Made by a program: the position numbers and the translations under genes. Shown here piece after piece: positions 1 to 10,848 of a stretch of DNA of 64,000 nucleotides. Numbering within the stretch: the first letter of the stretch is position 1; the number at the start of each line of letters is the position of its first letter. Where the stretch lies: assembly GCA_023055425.1 (NCBI GenBank), contig JALGPY010000003.1, forward strand, positions 17,109,001 to 17,173,000, written 5' to 3'. Below the pieces are notes generated by a model, which saw only the letters and a list, made by a program, of their open reading frames with translations, had not been told where the DNA came from and ran no database searches. Source of the stretch: Linanthus parryae. Lineage: Eukaryota; Streptophyta; Magnoliopsida; Ericales; Polemoniaceae.

Positions 1-547
1 GCCAGACATTCAATAAGCCTCATCCCTCGAGTGGCCGTGGATATTTACCCCCATTATGTGGGAGGGACAAATCCTATCTACATCACTACGATCTCTAAGC
101 TTGCTTCCTATCACGCCCGATAGCCACCTTTATGATTTACCCAGTTACGGTGTAACGTTTGATAACATCAAAGCGCAATATTTCACAACTAGAGTATCTA
201 GTGACTTCAAGTCCAAGGATTGCAATAATATTAGCACTACGAAAAGCGATTGTGACTTCACATAATCTAATGTATCCTTTTCGTCGTGGGTCAATCCAGT
301 ATGCCATTACTCCTAATGCATACCCATGTGTTAGACTTGATATCTCCATATCAATCTATCCACATACTAGTCTATATTTGATTGTCCTATTAATCAATAT
401 AATGGACTAGGGACATTTAAGATAAATAACACATTTTATCTAAGGACTTCATTATATTAAATATCGCCATAAATAATAAATGAATATTCTAGCCAAAACA
501 TTGTTCATACTAAATCTACGATTGCCTCTAGGGCATCTATTCCAACA
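1..547 (-). repeat. 3' LTR of the minus-strand Copia element (partial)
   Basis: The sequence ends on the plus strand in CCAACA at 547, the complement of a TGTTGG LTR start. It is near-identical to 8432-8977. Apart from a one-base indel near 150 and three substitutions, no differences were seen. The rest of this LTR lies left of the window. Short ORFs here are not genes, because the same ORFs occur at 8567-8840. Confidence 0.93.
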
Positions 548-561
548 GTCTCCCACTTGCA

Positions 562-2460
562 CTAGAGCCAATCTGGCGCATCTCGTATGCCTATAGATCT
601 GGCGTGCCCTTCATGCTTTCGCTGCGCAAGAGGTTTCGTGAGCGGATCTGACACGTTGTCATCCGTCGGAATCTTGCACATCTTCACATCTCCTCGATCG
701 ATCATATCACGAATAAGATGGAATCTCCTAAGTACATGCTTTGAATTTTGGTGCGATCTTGGTTCCTTCGCATGTGCGATTGCCCCAGAGTTGTCACAGT
801 ACAACTCTATGGGATCCACTATGCTAGGGACCACACCGAGCTCAGCGATAAACTTCTTTATCCATACTGCCTCTTTAGCCGCTTCCGCAGCAGCAATGTA
901 CTCAGCTTCTGTTGTAGAATCAGCAACTGTGCCTTGCTTGGAACTCTTCCAGCTCACAGCTCCTCCATTCAGGCAAAACACGTATCCAGACTGCGATCTG
1001 TAATCATCCTTGTCGGTTTGGAAGCTTGCGTCAGTGTAACCCTTTACACTTAGCTCTTCCATACCTCCAAATATCAAGAATACATCCTTAGTTCTTCTCA
1101 AGTACTTTAGGATGTTCTTGACAGCAATCCAGTGACTCTCACCCGGATTGGACTGATATCTGCTCACCATACTCAACGCGTATGATACGTCTGGTCTAGT
1201 ACATAGCATGGCGTACATGATGGATCCTATGGCCGAAGCATAGGGTATCCTGCTCATGCGGTCCTTCTCCATCTCATTCGAGGGACAGTCATTCTTGGAA
1301 AGAGTGACTCCATGTGACATGGGCAAGAATCCCTTCTTGGAATCTTGCATGTTGAACCTCTTCAACACCTTGTCAATATATGTACTCTGACTTAGGCCAA
1401 GCAACCTTTTAGATCTATCTCTATAGATCTTTATACCCAGTATATAGGCCGCATCTCCTAAGTCTTTCATCGCAAAGCACTTTCCTAGCCAATCTTTAAC
1501 AGATTGCAGAGTAGGAATATCATTGCCAATGATTAGTATGTCATCTACATACAAGACCAGAAATACTATAGAGCTCCCACTAACCTTCTTGTAAACACAA
1601 GGCTCATCTTCGTTCTTGATGAAGCCAAACTCTTTGACTGCGTCATCAAAACGTCGATTCCAGCTCCTAGAAGCTTGCTTTAATCCATAAATGGACCTCT
1701 GCAGCTTACAGAATTTATTGGCATTCTCTGGATCCTCAAAACCCTCTGGTTGTGTCATGTACACATCCTCAAGGAGGTTCCCATAAAGGAACGCTGTTTT
1801 GACATCCATTTGCCAAATTTCATAGTCGTAGTATGCTGCAATAGCAAGTAATATTCGAATGGATTTAGTCATGGCGACTGGTGAAAAGGTCTCATCATAG
1901 TCAATACCATGAATTTGTCTATAACCTTTGGCCACCAATCGGCCCTTATAGGCAACTACTTTGCCATCCATGTCGGTCTTCTTCTTGAAGACCCACTTGC
2001 ACCCTATGGGTCGAGCCCCTTCGGGTGGATCCACCAAAGTCCATACTTTGTTGGTGTACATGGAATCCATTTCGGATCTCATGGCTTCTAGCCACTTCTT
2101 AGAGTTTGGGCCACTCATGGCTTCTCCATAGGTTGCAGGCTCATCTTCCATGAGTGGTACGTCATCGGGCTCATTCACGAGAAGTCCATACCTCTCTGGC
2201 TCATGACACACTCTTCCTGATCTACGGAGTTCCTGTGTTACCTGAACAGGTTCTTCCACAACTTCTTGTGGTTCCTGTTCATGTTCCATTATCGGTTCAG
2301 TGGTTTGTGGTTCATGAATTTCTTCAAGTTCTACAACCCTCCCACTTGCTTCTTTAGAGACTAACTCTCTTTCTAGAAACACGCCGGTCCGAGCAACGAA
2401 CACTTTGTTCTCGGTAGGGTTATAGAAGTAATATCCTTTAGTCTCTTTAGGATATCCCAC
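562..2460 (-). pseudogene. Copia pol: reverse transcriptase and RNase H part
   Basis: This is a 632-codon open frame and the 3' part of the Copia polyprotein. It copies element RNA into DNA in virus-like particles. The reverse transcriptase shows the Copia signatures VFKKKTDMDG, KARLVAKGY-like KGRLVAKGYRQ, DVKTAFLYGNL and the catalytic YVDD box (in LVLYVDDILI). The RNase H part has GYTDASF and DSTTEAEYIA followed by the LYCDN block. The frame itself is undamaged, but it is out of frame with the integrase by an apparent 1-base loss near 2475-2485, so it is only the downstream piece of a broken polyprotein. RNase H ends 15 bp before the LTR, as expected for Copia. Confidence 0.92.
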
Positions 2461-3128
2461 AAACTTACACTTATCCCTTTAGGCCCGAGCTTGTCTGTTT
2501 GTAAACGCTTTACATAGACGTTGCAGCCCCAAATCTTCATAAACGACACTATGGGACGCTTCCCAGTCCATATCTCATATGGCGTCTTCATGACCGATTT
2601 GGATGGAACACGGTTAATGGTAAAAGCTGCCGTCATTAGAGCATGTCCCCAAAAGGATATCGGAAGATCTGTTTGAGACATCATAGATCGCACCATATCT
2701 AATAGAGTGCGATTTCTCCTCTCAGATACACCATTCCATTGTGGTGTTCCGGGTGGAGTGAGCTGGGATACTATCCCACACTCTCTAAGATACTCATCAA
2801 ACTCTTGGCTTAAGTATTCTCCTCCACGATCCGATCTTAGGGCTTTAATACTCTTGCCAAGTTGCTTCTCTACTTCACTCTTGAATTCCTTGAACAATTC
2901 AAAGGATTCAGATTTGGCCTTCATAAGGTATACAAATCCATATCTACTGAAATCATCAGTAAAGGTGATGAAGTAGGTATAACCACCTCTGGCAGGCGTG
3001 GGGAATGGTCCGCATACATCAATATGTCTGAGTGCCAATAACTCACTAGTCCGTTCGCCTTTCTTATTGAAAGGGGACTTTGTCATTTTTCCTAATAAAC
3101 AAGATTCACATGTCTCATATGATTCCAA
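2373..3128 (-). pseudogene. Copia pol: integrase part
   Basis: This 251-codon frame holds the integrase core. It starts with the second half of the HHCC zinc-binding motif (CESC). The DDE triad follows: D in HIDVCGPF, D in LRSDRGGEY, and E in the SERRNRTLLD block after GTPQWNGV. The family role is insertion of element cDNA into the chromosome. The frame is offset from the protease part upstream (near 3128-3135) and from the reverse transcriptase downstream (near 2480). Each offset can be explained by loss of one base. The last residues of this frame, after KLGPKG, are out-of-frame read-through. Confidence 0.9.
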
Positions 3129-3733
3129 ATCAATGAGTCTAGAAATCCATCCTTATGGAGTCTAGATATGCGTTTCTCATTTATATGGCCTAAACGACAG
3201 TGCCATATATATGTAGGATTTAAATCATTAGTTTTAATCCTTTTAGTATTTATGTTATAGATTGGATTATTTAGATCAAGGATAAACAATCCATTAGACA
3301 CATGCGCACTACAATAGTGCATATTATCAAAATAAATGGAGCAACACTTGTCCTTTATTGAAATAGAAAAACCTTTCTCGTCCAAACAAGAAACGGAATT
3401 AATGTTTCTGCTCATAGCAGGCACATAAAAGCAATTGTCTAATTCTAAAATAAGTCCAGAAGGCAAAGATAGCTCATAAACGCCTACAGCTAATGCAGCA
3501 ACCTTTGCTCCATTCTCGACGCGCAAGTCTATCTCCCCTTTTCGCAATCTTCTACTTCTTTTCAAATCCTGCACATTACGACAAATGTGAGAACCACATC
3601 CGGTATCCAATACCCAGGATGATGAAATAGAGAGATTGACGTCTATAACATAAATACCTGGTGGTGGTGGAATCACTATTCCAAGCTTCTTATCCTCCAG
3701 ATATTTAGGGCAATTCCTCCTCCAGTGACCCGG
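3092..3733 (-). pseudogene. Copia pol: end of gag zinc knuckle, protease and GAG-pre-integrase
   Basis: The aspartic protease active site is visible as WVLDTGCGSHICRN. It is followed by the GAG-pre-integrase region with WHCRLGHINEKRIS, which supplies the H-H half of the integrase zinc finger. Upstream of the first methionine the frame continues to 3733 with GHWRRNCP, the last part of a CCHC zinc knuckle. The first half of that knuckle lies on the far side of the nested solo LTR, at 5172-5190. The frame ends by a one-base offset near 3130. Confidence 0.88.
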
Positions 3734-3734
3734 C

Positions 3735-5166
3735 TGTAGGGTTTTGAATCATGGATCGCGCAACGGAAGCATAATCAAACATAAACCATGCAAAACCCTC
3801 CAAGGATCACAAGTCTAGATGCATAACGATGGTAAAGGTAAGAAATCATAAACACACCTTTGGGTTCTCCTTGATGACTTCAAACGCGAATAATGTCACG
3901 TTCTCTATAGTTGATCCACGCCTAGAGTTGATCCTAGATCTCCCAAACTCCTTGGTGCTAGCCCGGAATAGGAAGAGGAAGAAGAAATCACGCAAAACGA
4001 GACCCAAAAGAGGGCTTCGGCCTCTTTTGGCCGACGGGGACGAGGGCGGCGGCAAGGGGCGGCGTCGGGCCCTCCTTGTTGCTTGCTCTCTCTCCTTTTG
4101 TTCTCTCCCACTCTTGTTATGTTCACTAATGAGCATAAGTTATGAGGAAGGAAGGAAGGAGGGTCCTTTATATAGTCCAACAAATCCTTGTTAACTACCT
4201 AAAGGACTTATTCTAGTCCAACTAGAATTCAATTTAGTCCCTTTCGTGCAAATTAGTCCCTACTAAGTTTGCAAGGGTTTGCAAAGTGATCCTTCTAATT
4301 AATTAATCCAATTAATTAATTCCCAAATCTAGTTCAACTCTATATAGCGTGTGACCCCATAGGTTCTATCTAGTTGGTAGCAACTATTTGCTAATATGGA
4401 GAGGTTTCTAGCAAAACATCCATTCTAGCCAACTAATAGAATAGTCATCTTGACAACCTTTGTACAAGTAATTGTCTCATCCCTTTGCCTCCATATCCGG
4501 ATTGGACACGAGACATACAAGTCACACTCGTATATCCAATCCATTGTTTCTCGATCCGTGGGAATAGCCTTATTCGTGCAAATAACATCAATATCCCATA
4601 TTGATTTATTTGAGTCTGGTCAGACATTCTATAAGCACTATCCCTCGAGTGGCCTAGGATATTTGCTCCCGTTATGTGGGAGGGGCAAATCCTCTCTACG
4701 TCCACTACGATCTCTAAGCTTGCTTCTCATTGTATCCAGTACACGCCTTTATAACTACCCAGTTACGGTGTAGCGTTTAACGCTACCAAGATCACAACAA
4801 TCCACAACTAGAATATCTAGTGACTTCAAGTCTAAGTATGACAATACCATTGCACCGCGAGAAGCGCTTGTGACTCAACATAACATGTATGTAGCCTTCT
4901 CGGAGATGGGTCAATCCAGTGCAACATTCCGTAATGCACACCTATGTGTTGGATCGTGATATCTCCATATCAATCCAACCCCATACTAGTCTATAGATGA
5001 TTGTCCCATTAATCATTATACTTGACTAGGGATATTTAAGATAAACAACACAATTGTAAATCTAAGGACTTCATTATATTAAATATCCAATAAATAATAA
5101 ATGAATTTCCTAGCCATATACAAATTCATACTAAACTAGATTGCCTCTAGGGCATCTATTCCAACA
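3735..5166. mobile_element. Nested solo LTR of a related Copia family
   Basis: A 1432-bp sequence starts TGTAGGG and ends CCAACA. It is flanked by a perfect 5-bp target-site duplication CCGGC at 3730-3734 and 5167-5171. Its right part resembles the outer element's LTR, with shared blocks such as the CTAGGGCATCTATTCCAACA end and a similar GTGACCCCATAGGTT stretch, but it is clearly diverged. No internal domain is present, so it is a solo LTR left by LTR-LTR recombination. It splits the gag CCHC motif of the host element. The small ORFs inside it have no supporting features. Confidence 0.93.
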
Positions 5167-5171
5167 CCGGC

Positions 5172-5932
5172 TGGCTGCAGTAGTGACATTCACCTTTAGC
5201 CACGCCTCCACTAGGCTTTAGGGCTTCCTTGGATTTCGCAACTTTTTTGCGTTTTCCTTTTGAAGTAGATGCAACTGACTTGCCCTTCTTCTTGTGTACC
5301 ATCATTATGGCTTTGCCCTTGCCTTTATTGATGCTTTGCTCAGCTGTCTTTAGCATGTTCAATAGGTCTGGCAAAGACTTGTTGATCTCATTCATATTAT
5401 AGTTCATAATGAACTGATTATAACTGTCAGGCAACGATTGCAAGACGAGATCAGTCGCCAAGTCCTGCCCGAGTGGGAACCCTAGTCTCTCAAGGTTCTC
5501 TATGTACCCGATCATTCGGAGTACATGAGGGCCTACTGGATTCCCCTCTGCAAGACTGCTTTTGAACAATGCTTTAGACACCTCATAGCGCTCATGCCTT
5601 GCCTGTTCTTGAAACAATTGTTTTAAGTGTCTGATCATATCATAGGCTTCCATGTTCTCGTGTTGCTTCTGAAGCTCACCAGTCATGGTGCAAAGCATGA
5701 GGCAAGTCACGTCATTAGAATCATCAATATGTTTCTGACGTGCCCTTACTTCCGCTAGTAGAGACTCATCTTGTGGTGGGTCTGGAATTGGAGTGTCGAA
5801 GACGTACAGCTTCTTTTCTTGCTTGAGGAAAATCCTCAAGTTTCTGTACCAGTCAAGGAAATTTGTTCCAGACAATTTATCCTTCTCAAGGACAGATTGT
5901 AGGGATGAACTCGATGCGTTGTTGTTTGCCAT
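5172..5932 (-). pseudogene. Copia gag, interrupted in its zinc knuckle
   Basis: The start is the ATG at 5932, beginning MANNNASSSS. This is preferred over the upstream in-frame start because the conserved Copia gag pattern (LSGTNFLDWYRNLRIFL) follows it closely. The product would be a capsid protein. It has the UBN2/retrotran_gag type region, a basic lysine-rich linker, and the first half of a CCHC zinc knuckle (CHYC). The rest of the knuckle (GHWRRNC) resumes at 3733 beyond the solo LTR. Without the insertion gag would read on toward the protease. Confidence 0.88.
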
Positions 5933-7522
5933 TTGGAATTCTACAAAACGAGAAATATGTAATTTAGTATTTTGAACAATTTGACTATATTTAACAATGG
6001 CTAGATCATTAAATATAGCTCCCACTATTTTCTTCGGATTAATAGCCCTCACTATTAAAGCGGAAAATATCTTTATACTTTCTAGTGGGTCCAAGATCCC
6101 TTTTTCACTTCTTCTTGAGCTTGCTTTGGCAAGTCACCCAAGAATTGGTTATTTAGGTAGGAACCATTCCAATTGCATCCCATGCAACTCTTGGTCCAAT
6201 TAGGTGAATAAATTCCTTTTATTCTTTATCCTATGGATAACTCCTAATTGTCATGCCTCTAAGCTCATCAATCTTAATTGACTCTTGCCTAGTTGCGTCC
6301 AACCTCTTGCTTTCAACATACACGCATTACTAGCTTGCGTCGTCCGCAACACATCATGAAAAATTAAAATCGCCTTGCTTTGGCAAGCCCGAATTTTAAT
6401 AGGCCATGATCATGAAGGGTGTTTTGGCAAGAGAAGGCAAAACGCAATATTTAATTGAGGGATTTCTTTTAAGTTGTTTGGTTGATCTTATCAACATGGT
6501 CTACTTATTTGGATTGGGCCATCCACAATAAAAGACCAACCTTGTTTATTATTATCTTGTTATCGTTTTGCTAGTAGCGCCATACACACAAAATAAATAA
6601 CAAGGCATGAATAATAAACATCCACAAAATAAAAAAAAAAACGTGGCATGGATATGGCCCCTAGACCAATGATATTATCAAGCCAATGATAATATCTAAT
6701 TGCCCTAAAGTGTCGAGCTCATCTCCATGTGCTCCACCATAGCTGCGCGCCTAGGGATGTCATTTGGCTTCTTTGGTTCTCCGGTCTTCTTCTCCATGTT
6801 CTTCGCTATCATCTAAATATTTCTAATTCTAGCCTAACATCTAGAATAAATAAATAACAAAAGCCTCACATGTTGAGGAGAAAAAGAACGACTCGCAGGC
6901 CGTAAAACTTAATTAATTATTACATTAATTTGATCAGCTCGCAGGTCGTAAACCAAACCACAAAACAATAAACATCCACAATCCTAGGCTATATCCATCC
7001 ACCATGCAATAAAGCACATAATACAGTTAAAACCAATTTTTAACGCGCTTGTTTAATTTTAATGAAATTGGGTAACTAGGGTTTCACAACGGTCCAAAGG
7101 GCTCAAGCCAACAAGTGGCCGGAACCCTAGGACCGCCGCACGCCTAGAGGCCCGCGGCCTTGCTTGGCGCGCAAGGGAGGGGGCGGGCGGCTAGGGTTTC
7201 GGCCCTAGTCTCCTTCCCACTTCCTTGTTGCCCAAGCAAAGTTGTTTCCTTATGGATTTATTTCCATAACTTTGTTTCCATAATTGAAAACCCCTTTTCA
7301 ATCATGTGCCCATGAACCCTAATTTTTCAAGAACCCAATTATTCACATCCTATGTGATTAAACTCACCAATTCTAACATCCAATGTTAAATTGGGTCTTG
7401 TTTAATTGAATCAAATTCAATCTTGCATCTACTATGCCAATTTTTTCAGTTTTCGCTTAATAAACAATAATACGGTGTATGAACTGAAATCGTAAACACA
7501 TAATATCATGTTATGTTCTACG
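5933..7522 (-). other. Copia untranslated leader
   Basis: About 1.6 kb lies between the primer-binding site and the gag start. It has no open frame of note. It contains a GC-rich block near 7085-7200 and A-rich tracts. Long leaders of this kind are usual in some plant Copia lineages. Confidence 0.7.
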
Positions 7523-7529
7523 ACCTGTG

Positions 7530-7541
7530 GCTCTGATACCA
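7530..7541 (-). other. Primer-binding site of the Copia element
   Basis: On the minus strand this reads TGGTATCAGAGC, complementary to the 3' end of plant initiator tRNA-Met. It lies next to the end of the 5' LTR at 7543. Confidence 0.92.
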
Positions 7542-7542
7542 C

Positions 7543-8977
7543 TGTTGGGTTTTGACGTAGGTAACGCAGCGGAATAACAAAAAATTAATCCTACTCAAAG
7601 CCCACTAAGGATCACAGGAAGAGATATCATAACATGATTAGGGTCATAGAAGATATGTACCTTTTGATTTGTGAGATCACTCGAAGAATGATGTCCTCGT
7701 CTCTACGGTTGATCCACGTCTAGAGGTGAGATCTAGATTCTTCCTTCAAACAAGTGCTAACTTGAACCCGGAGGAAGAGGGAAGAAGATCAAAGCAACAA
7801 AGGAACAAGGGAGGGGCGGCCTCCTCTTTGCCGTCGGGTAGAGGGGCGGACGGGGGCTAGGGTTTCGGCCCTAGCTCTTTGTCTTGCTCTCTCTTTTGCT
7901 CTCTCTCCCACTCTTTGTGTTATGTCTAATAATAACTCATATGGGAAGGAAGCTAGAGCCTCTTATATATATATACTCCAACAACTCCTTGTTGTTTCCA
8001 TATTAGAGTTCTTCTTGTTCTAGTAGGACTAGAACTATTCCCTTCCTTGCAAATTAGTCCTACTAAGTTTGCAAGGTGTTGCACAATGATCCTTCTATTA
8101 ATTAATCTAGATTAATTAATCCCAAATCTAGCTCTACTCTATTTGACGTGTGACCCCATAGGTTTCTATATAGTTGGTAGTAACTATTACTAACATGGAG
8201 CGGTGTCTAGCAACACATCCATGCCACCCAACCCATAGAAATAGTCAGTGATCCCGACAAACCTTTGTGCCCAATATGTCATATTGCATTATCCCTTTGT
8301 CTCCATATCCGGATTGGACACGAGACATAAATAGTCACACTCGTATATCCAATCCATAGTTCCTCGATCCTGGGAATATGTTTATGCTTGCAGATAACAT
8401 TAATATCTCTATATTAATTTATCTGAGTCTGGCCAGACATTCAATAAGCCTCATCCCTCGAGTGGCCGTGGATATTTACCCCCATTATGTGGGAGGGAAA
8501 AATCATATCTACATCACTACGATCTCTAAGCTTGCTTCCTATCACGCCCGATAGCCACATTTATGATTACCCAGTTACGGTGTAACGTTTGATAACATCA
8601 AAGCGCAATATTTCACAACTAGAGTATCTAGTGACTTCAAGTCCAAGGATTGCAATAATATTAGCACTACGAAAAGCGATTGTGACTTCACATAATCTAA
8701 TGTATCCTTTTCGTCGTGGGTCAATCCAGTATGCCATTACTCCTAATGCATACCCATGTGTTAGACTTGATATCTCCATATCAATCTATCCACATACTAG
8801 TCTATATTTGATTGTCCTATTAATCAATATAATGGACTAGGGACATTTAAGATAAATAACACATTTTATCTAAGGACTTCATTATATTAAATATCGCCAT
8901 AAATAATAAATGAATATTCTAGCCAAAACATTGTTCATACTAAATCTACGATTGCCTCTAGGGCATCTATTCCAACA
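7543..8977 (-). repeat. 5' LTR of the minus-strand Copia element
   Basis: This 1435-bp LTR starts TGTTGG and ends CCAACA on the plus strand. A TATATATATA stretch near 7966 could be the promoter region. The part inside the window of the other LTR (1-547) is almost identical. The TSD partner is outside the window. Confidence 0.92.
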
Positions 8978-9783
8978 CTGATCACGTCTCAACTTTTCAT
9001 CTTCTTCAAAAAATTGGAAAAAGATCTATCGAACAAGCAAAAGTTATGAATTTTGGTGTGCGACAACCTCTCTGAGTCTATTTTTATAATCAAGAAGAAT
9101 CTACTCAAAATCAATTGTAGAACTCAAGTTACACAGAAAGTACTACAGCTGCTGTCACAGCCCACCAGAACAGAAACTTTGACTTTGAAAAGCCTTAAAC
9201 TGACTATCAAATCAGGATCTGGAAGATAGGTAAACACCAAAAATGCTACAGCTAGCCACTTTGCAATTCTACTACTGAACCACCAACTTTGAAAATTCGT
9301 AACTAATTCTCCTGAACTCATATAGGTCCGAAATTTTTATGGGAGATTCCTGGTTATGTCTACTTTCTGGGAAAAATTCAGGGAAAAATAACTCCAAAAT
9401 TGAATACGTCTGCTACAACAAAAACTCACTGCTGTGCAGATTCAAGTATCACCGAAATCAAAGTTTTCGCGTTCTAACTCCATGAACACTTTCCATGCAT
9501 TTGATCAATGCCGACAATACACAAGGCAGTCTTAATTCATCAACTCACACTCCGAATTAATAAAACGTAGTTCATTAAACTCCCAAATCGGGTCCTCGAA
9601 ACATAGACATTATTCATCATCCTAAAGCAAGACGCAAAAAATTTAACTCTAGCCCAAAAGTGACTATTCAAAAGGAATCATCCAGGAAACTTCGAAGTAT
9701 TGTTTGGCATCATAGCCTTATTCAAACCAATAATAAAACTAAAAATGCATCAAGTCTAGGAAATTTAAGGAATTCTAACAAGC
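8978..9783. other. Unassigned, probably inside an older LTR element
   Basis: AT-rich sequence with no open frame of note lies between the Copia insertion and the acidic ORF at 9784. By position it is probably internal sequence of the element whose primer site is at 10834-10846. No conserved domain is recognised. Confidence 0.4.
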
Positions 9784-10380
9784 TTAATCCTTGTCCTCAT
9801 CGCTTTCATCCAACTCCTCCTCTTCATCGGCATCATACTCGTGCTCTTCACCTTCACTTGGGTCTTCTTCACTCTCTTCATACTCCATGGGATATTCCTC
9901 AATCTCGGGGTTTTCATCGACATCTTCCATTGGATCCTCTTCGACCTCCTCATCGTCACTAGATTCTATAACGATCACCTCCTTGGCTTCAATAGGATTC
10001 ACTTTAACAACCGTATAGCCTTGCCACTTCATGTGAACCTCCATCAATAACTTGCATATGAAATCGACGCTCACCGTCCATTAGCCTTGGTAGAGATAGT
10101 CCCTAGAGCTCATTCTGTTGAAATTGTCCATGAGATCGCTATACTTTGCTATAATGTCTCCAAACATAGGTCCTGTAGGAAGTGCTTTCACCATGCAATA
10201 TGCCTGAAAAGCTGAATTACGGTACCGAGGAAATTCCAATGCAAGAAACTTTTGCTCACAATACTGGACGACGCGATCACGAAAATTTGTGAGATCTTCA
10301 CCCTCGACCCAAGGTGTCACAACCGGGTGCTTCTCAACGGGTAGCACACGTTTTCTAGCGGTGGTTTTGGTTACGGCCAT
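9784..10380 (-). pseudogene. 199-codon ORF with one internal stop, LTR element associated
   Basis: Starting at MAVTKTTARK (ATG at 10380), the frame runs to a TAA at 10081-10083 and then continues in the same frame to 9784. The N-terminal part is basic, then mixed (NFRDRVVQYCEQKFL). The C-terminal part is strongly acidic, with runs such as ESSDDEEVEEDPMED. The ORF lies about 450 bp downstream of an initiator-tRNA primer site, where gag would be expected in an LTR element. No gag, zinc-knuckle or other domain was recognised, so its function is unknown. It may be a gag-like product of a non-autonomous element. Confidence 0.5.
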
Positions 10381-10833
10381 CTACAAAAGAAGTAACTCCA
10401 TAATTATCTTGCCCACAAATATATGTCGTAAACAAAATGACTACTCTTCGCAAACCAATAATTATTCCCAAGACTCCAAATTGATAATAACAAGACTCTT
10501 GAAGAAAATTTTCCCAACAAAACACTTCGAAAAGGTTTGGTAATATCAATCCGACATCACCCCCATCTTTTGATCATTTAAACAGTAGGCTTCCAACCCG
10601 ACTACCCATGAAACGCCTCAACAATCCGATATCTTAGTATCTTGGATAGGCTAAGGCTCTTAGTTAGGAATGGGTGGGCGGAAATAATTGATTTCTATCC
10701 TATTTTCTAAACACTTACACATAATAGTCCTATCCATACTACCCAATTTCCCATCGGCTTGACAAATTTTAATTATTTTTCCTATGCTCATTTTAGTTAC
10801 CCTAACAAGTTTCGATTTCCTTTTTGGAATGCC

Positions 10834-10846
10834 GGCTCTGATACCA
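10834..10846 (-). other. Primer-binding site of a second LTR element
   Basis: The minus strand reads TGGTATCAGAGCC, directly beside a candidate LTR edge at 10849 (TGTAACACCCC on the plus strand). It supports a minus-strand LTR retrotransposon whose 5' LTR lies to the right. Confidence 0.8.
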
Positions 10847-10848
10847 CC

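Larger units (their letters stand above)
1..8977 (-). mobile_element. Copia LTR retrotransposon, nearly complete, minus strand
   Basis: In transcript order the element runs from right to left. The 5' LTR is 7543-8977, followed by a primer-binding site, a long leader, gag, protease, integrase and reverse transcriptase/RNase H, then the start of the 3' LTR (1-547), which leaves the window. Positions 1-547 match 8432-8977 with only about four differences (roughly 99% identical by eye), so the insertion is recent. A purine-rich tract (sense AAGTGGGAGAC, around 548-558) sits directly before the 3' LTR. Despite its youth, pol is frameshifted twice and gag is interrupted by a solo LTR, so this copy cannot make its own proteins. 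The Copia lineage was not assigned. Confidence 0.92.

Noticed and set aside
3829..4194. ORFs on both strands with basic, serine-rich products
   Set aside because: They lie inside a solo LTR and have no domain. Similar ORFs are not kept in the related LTR.
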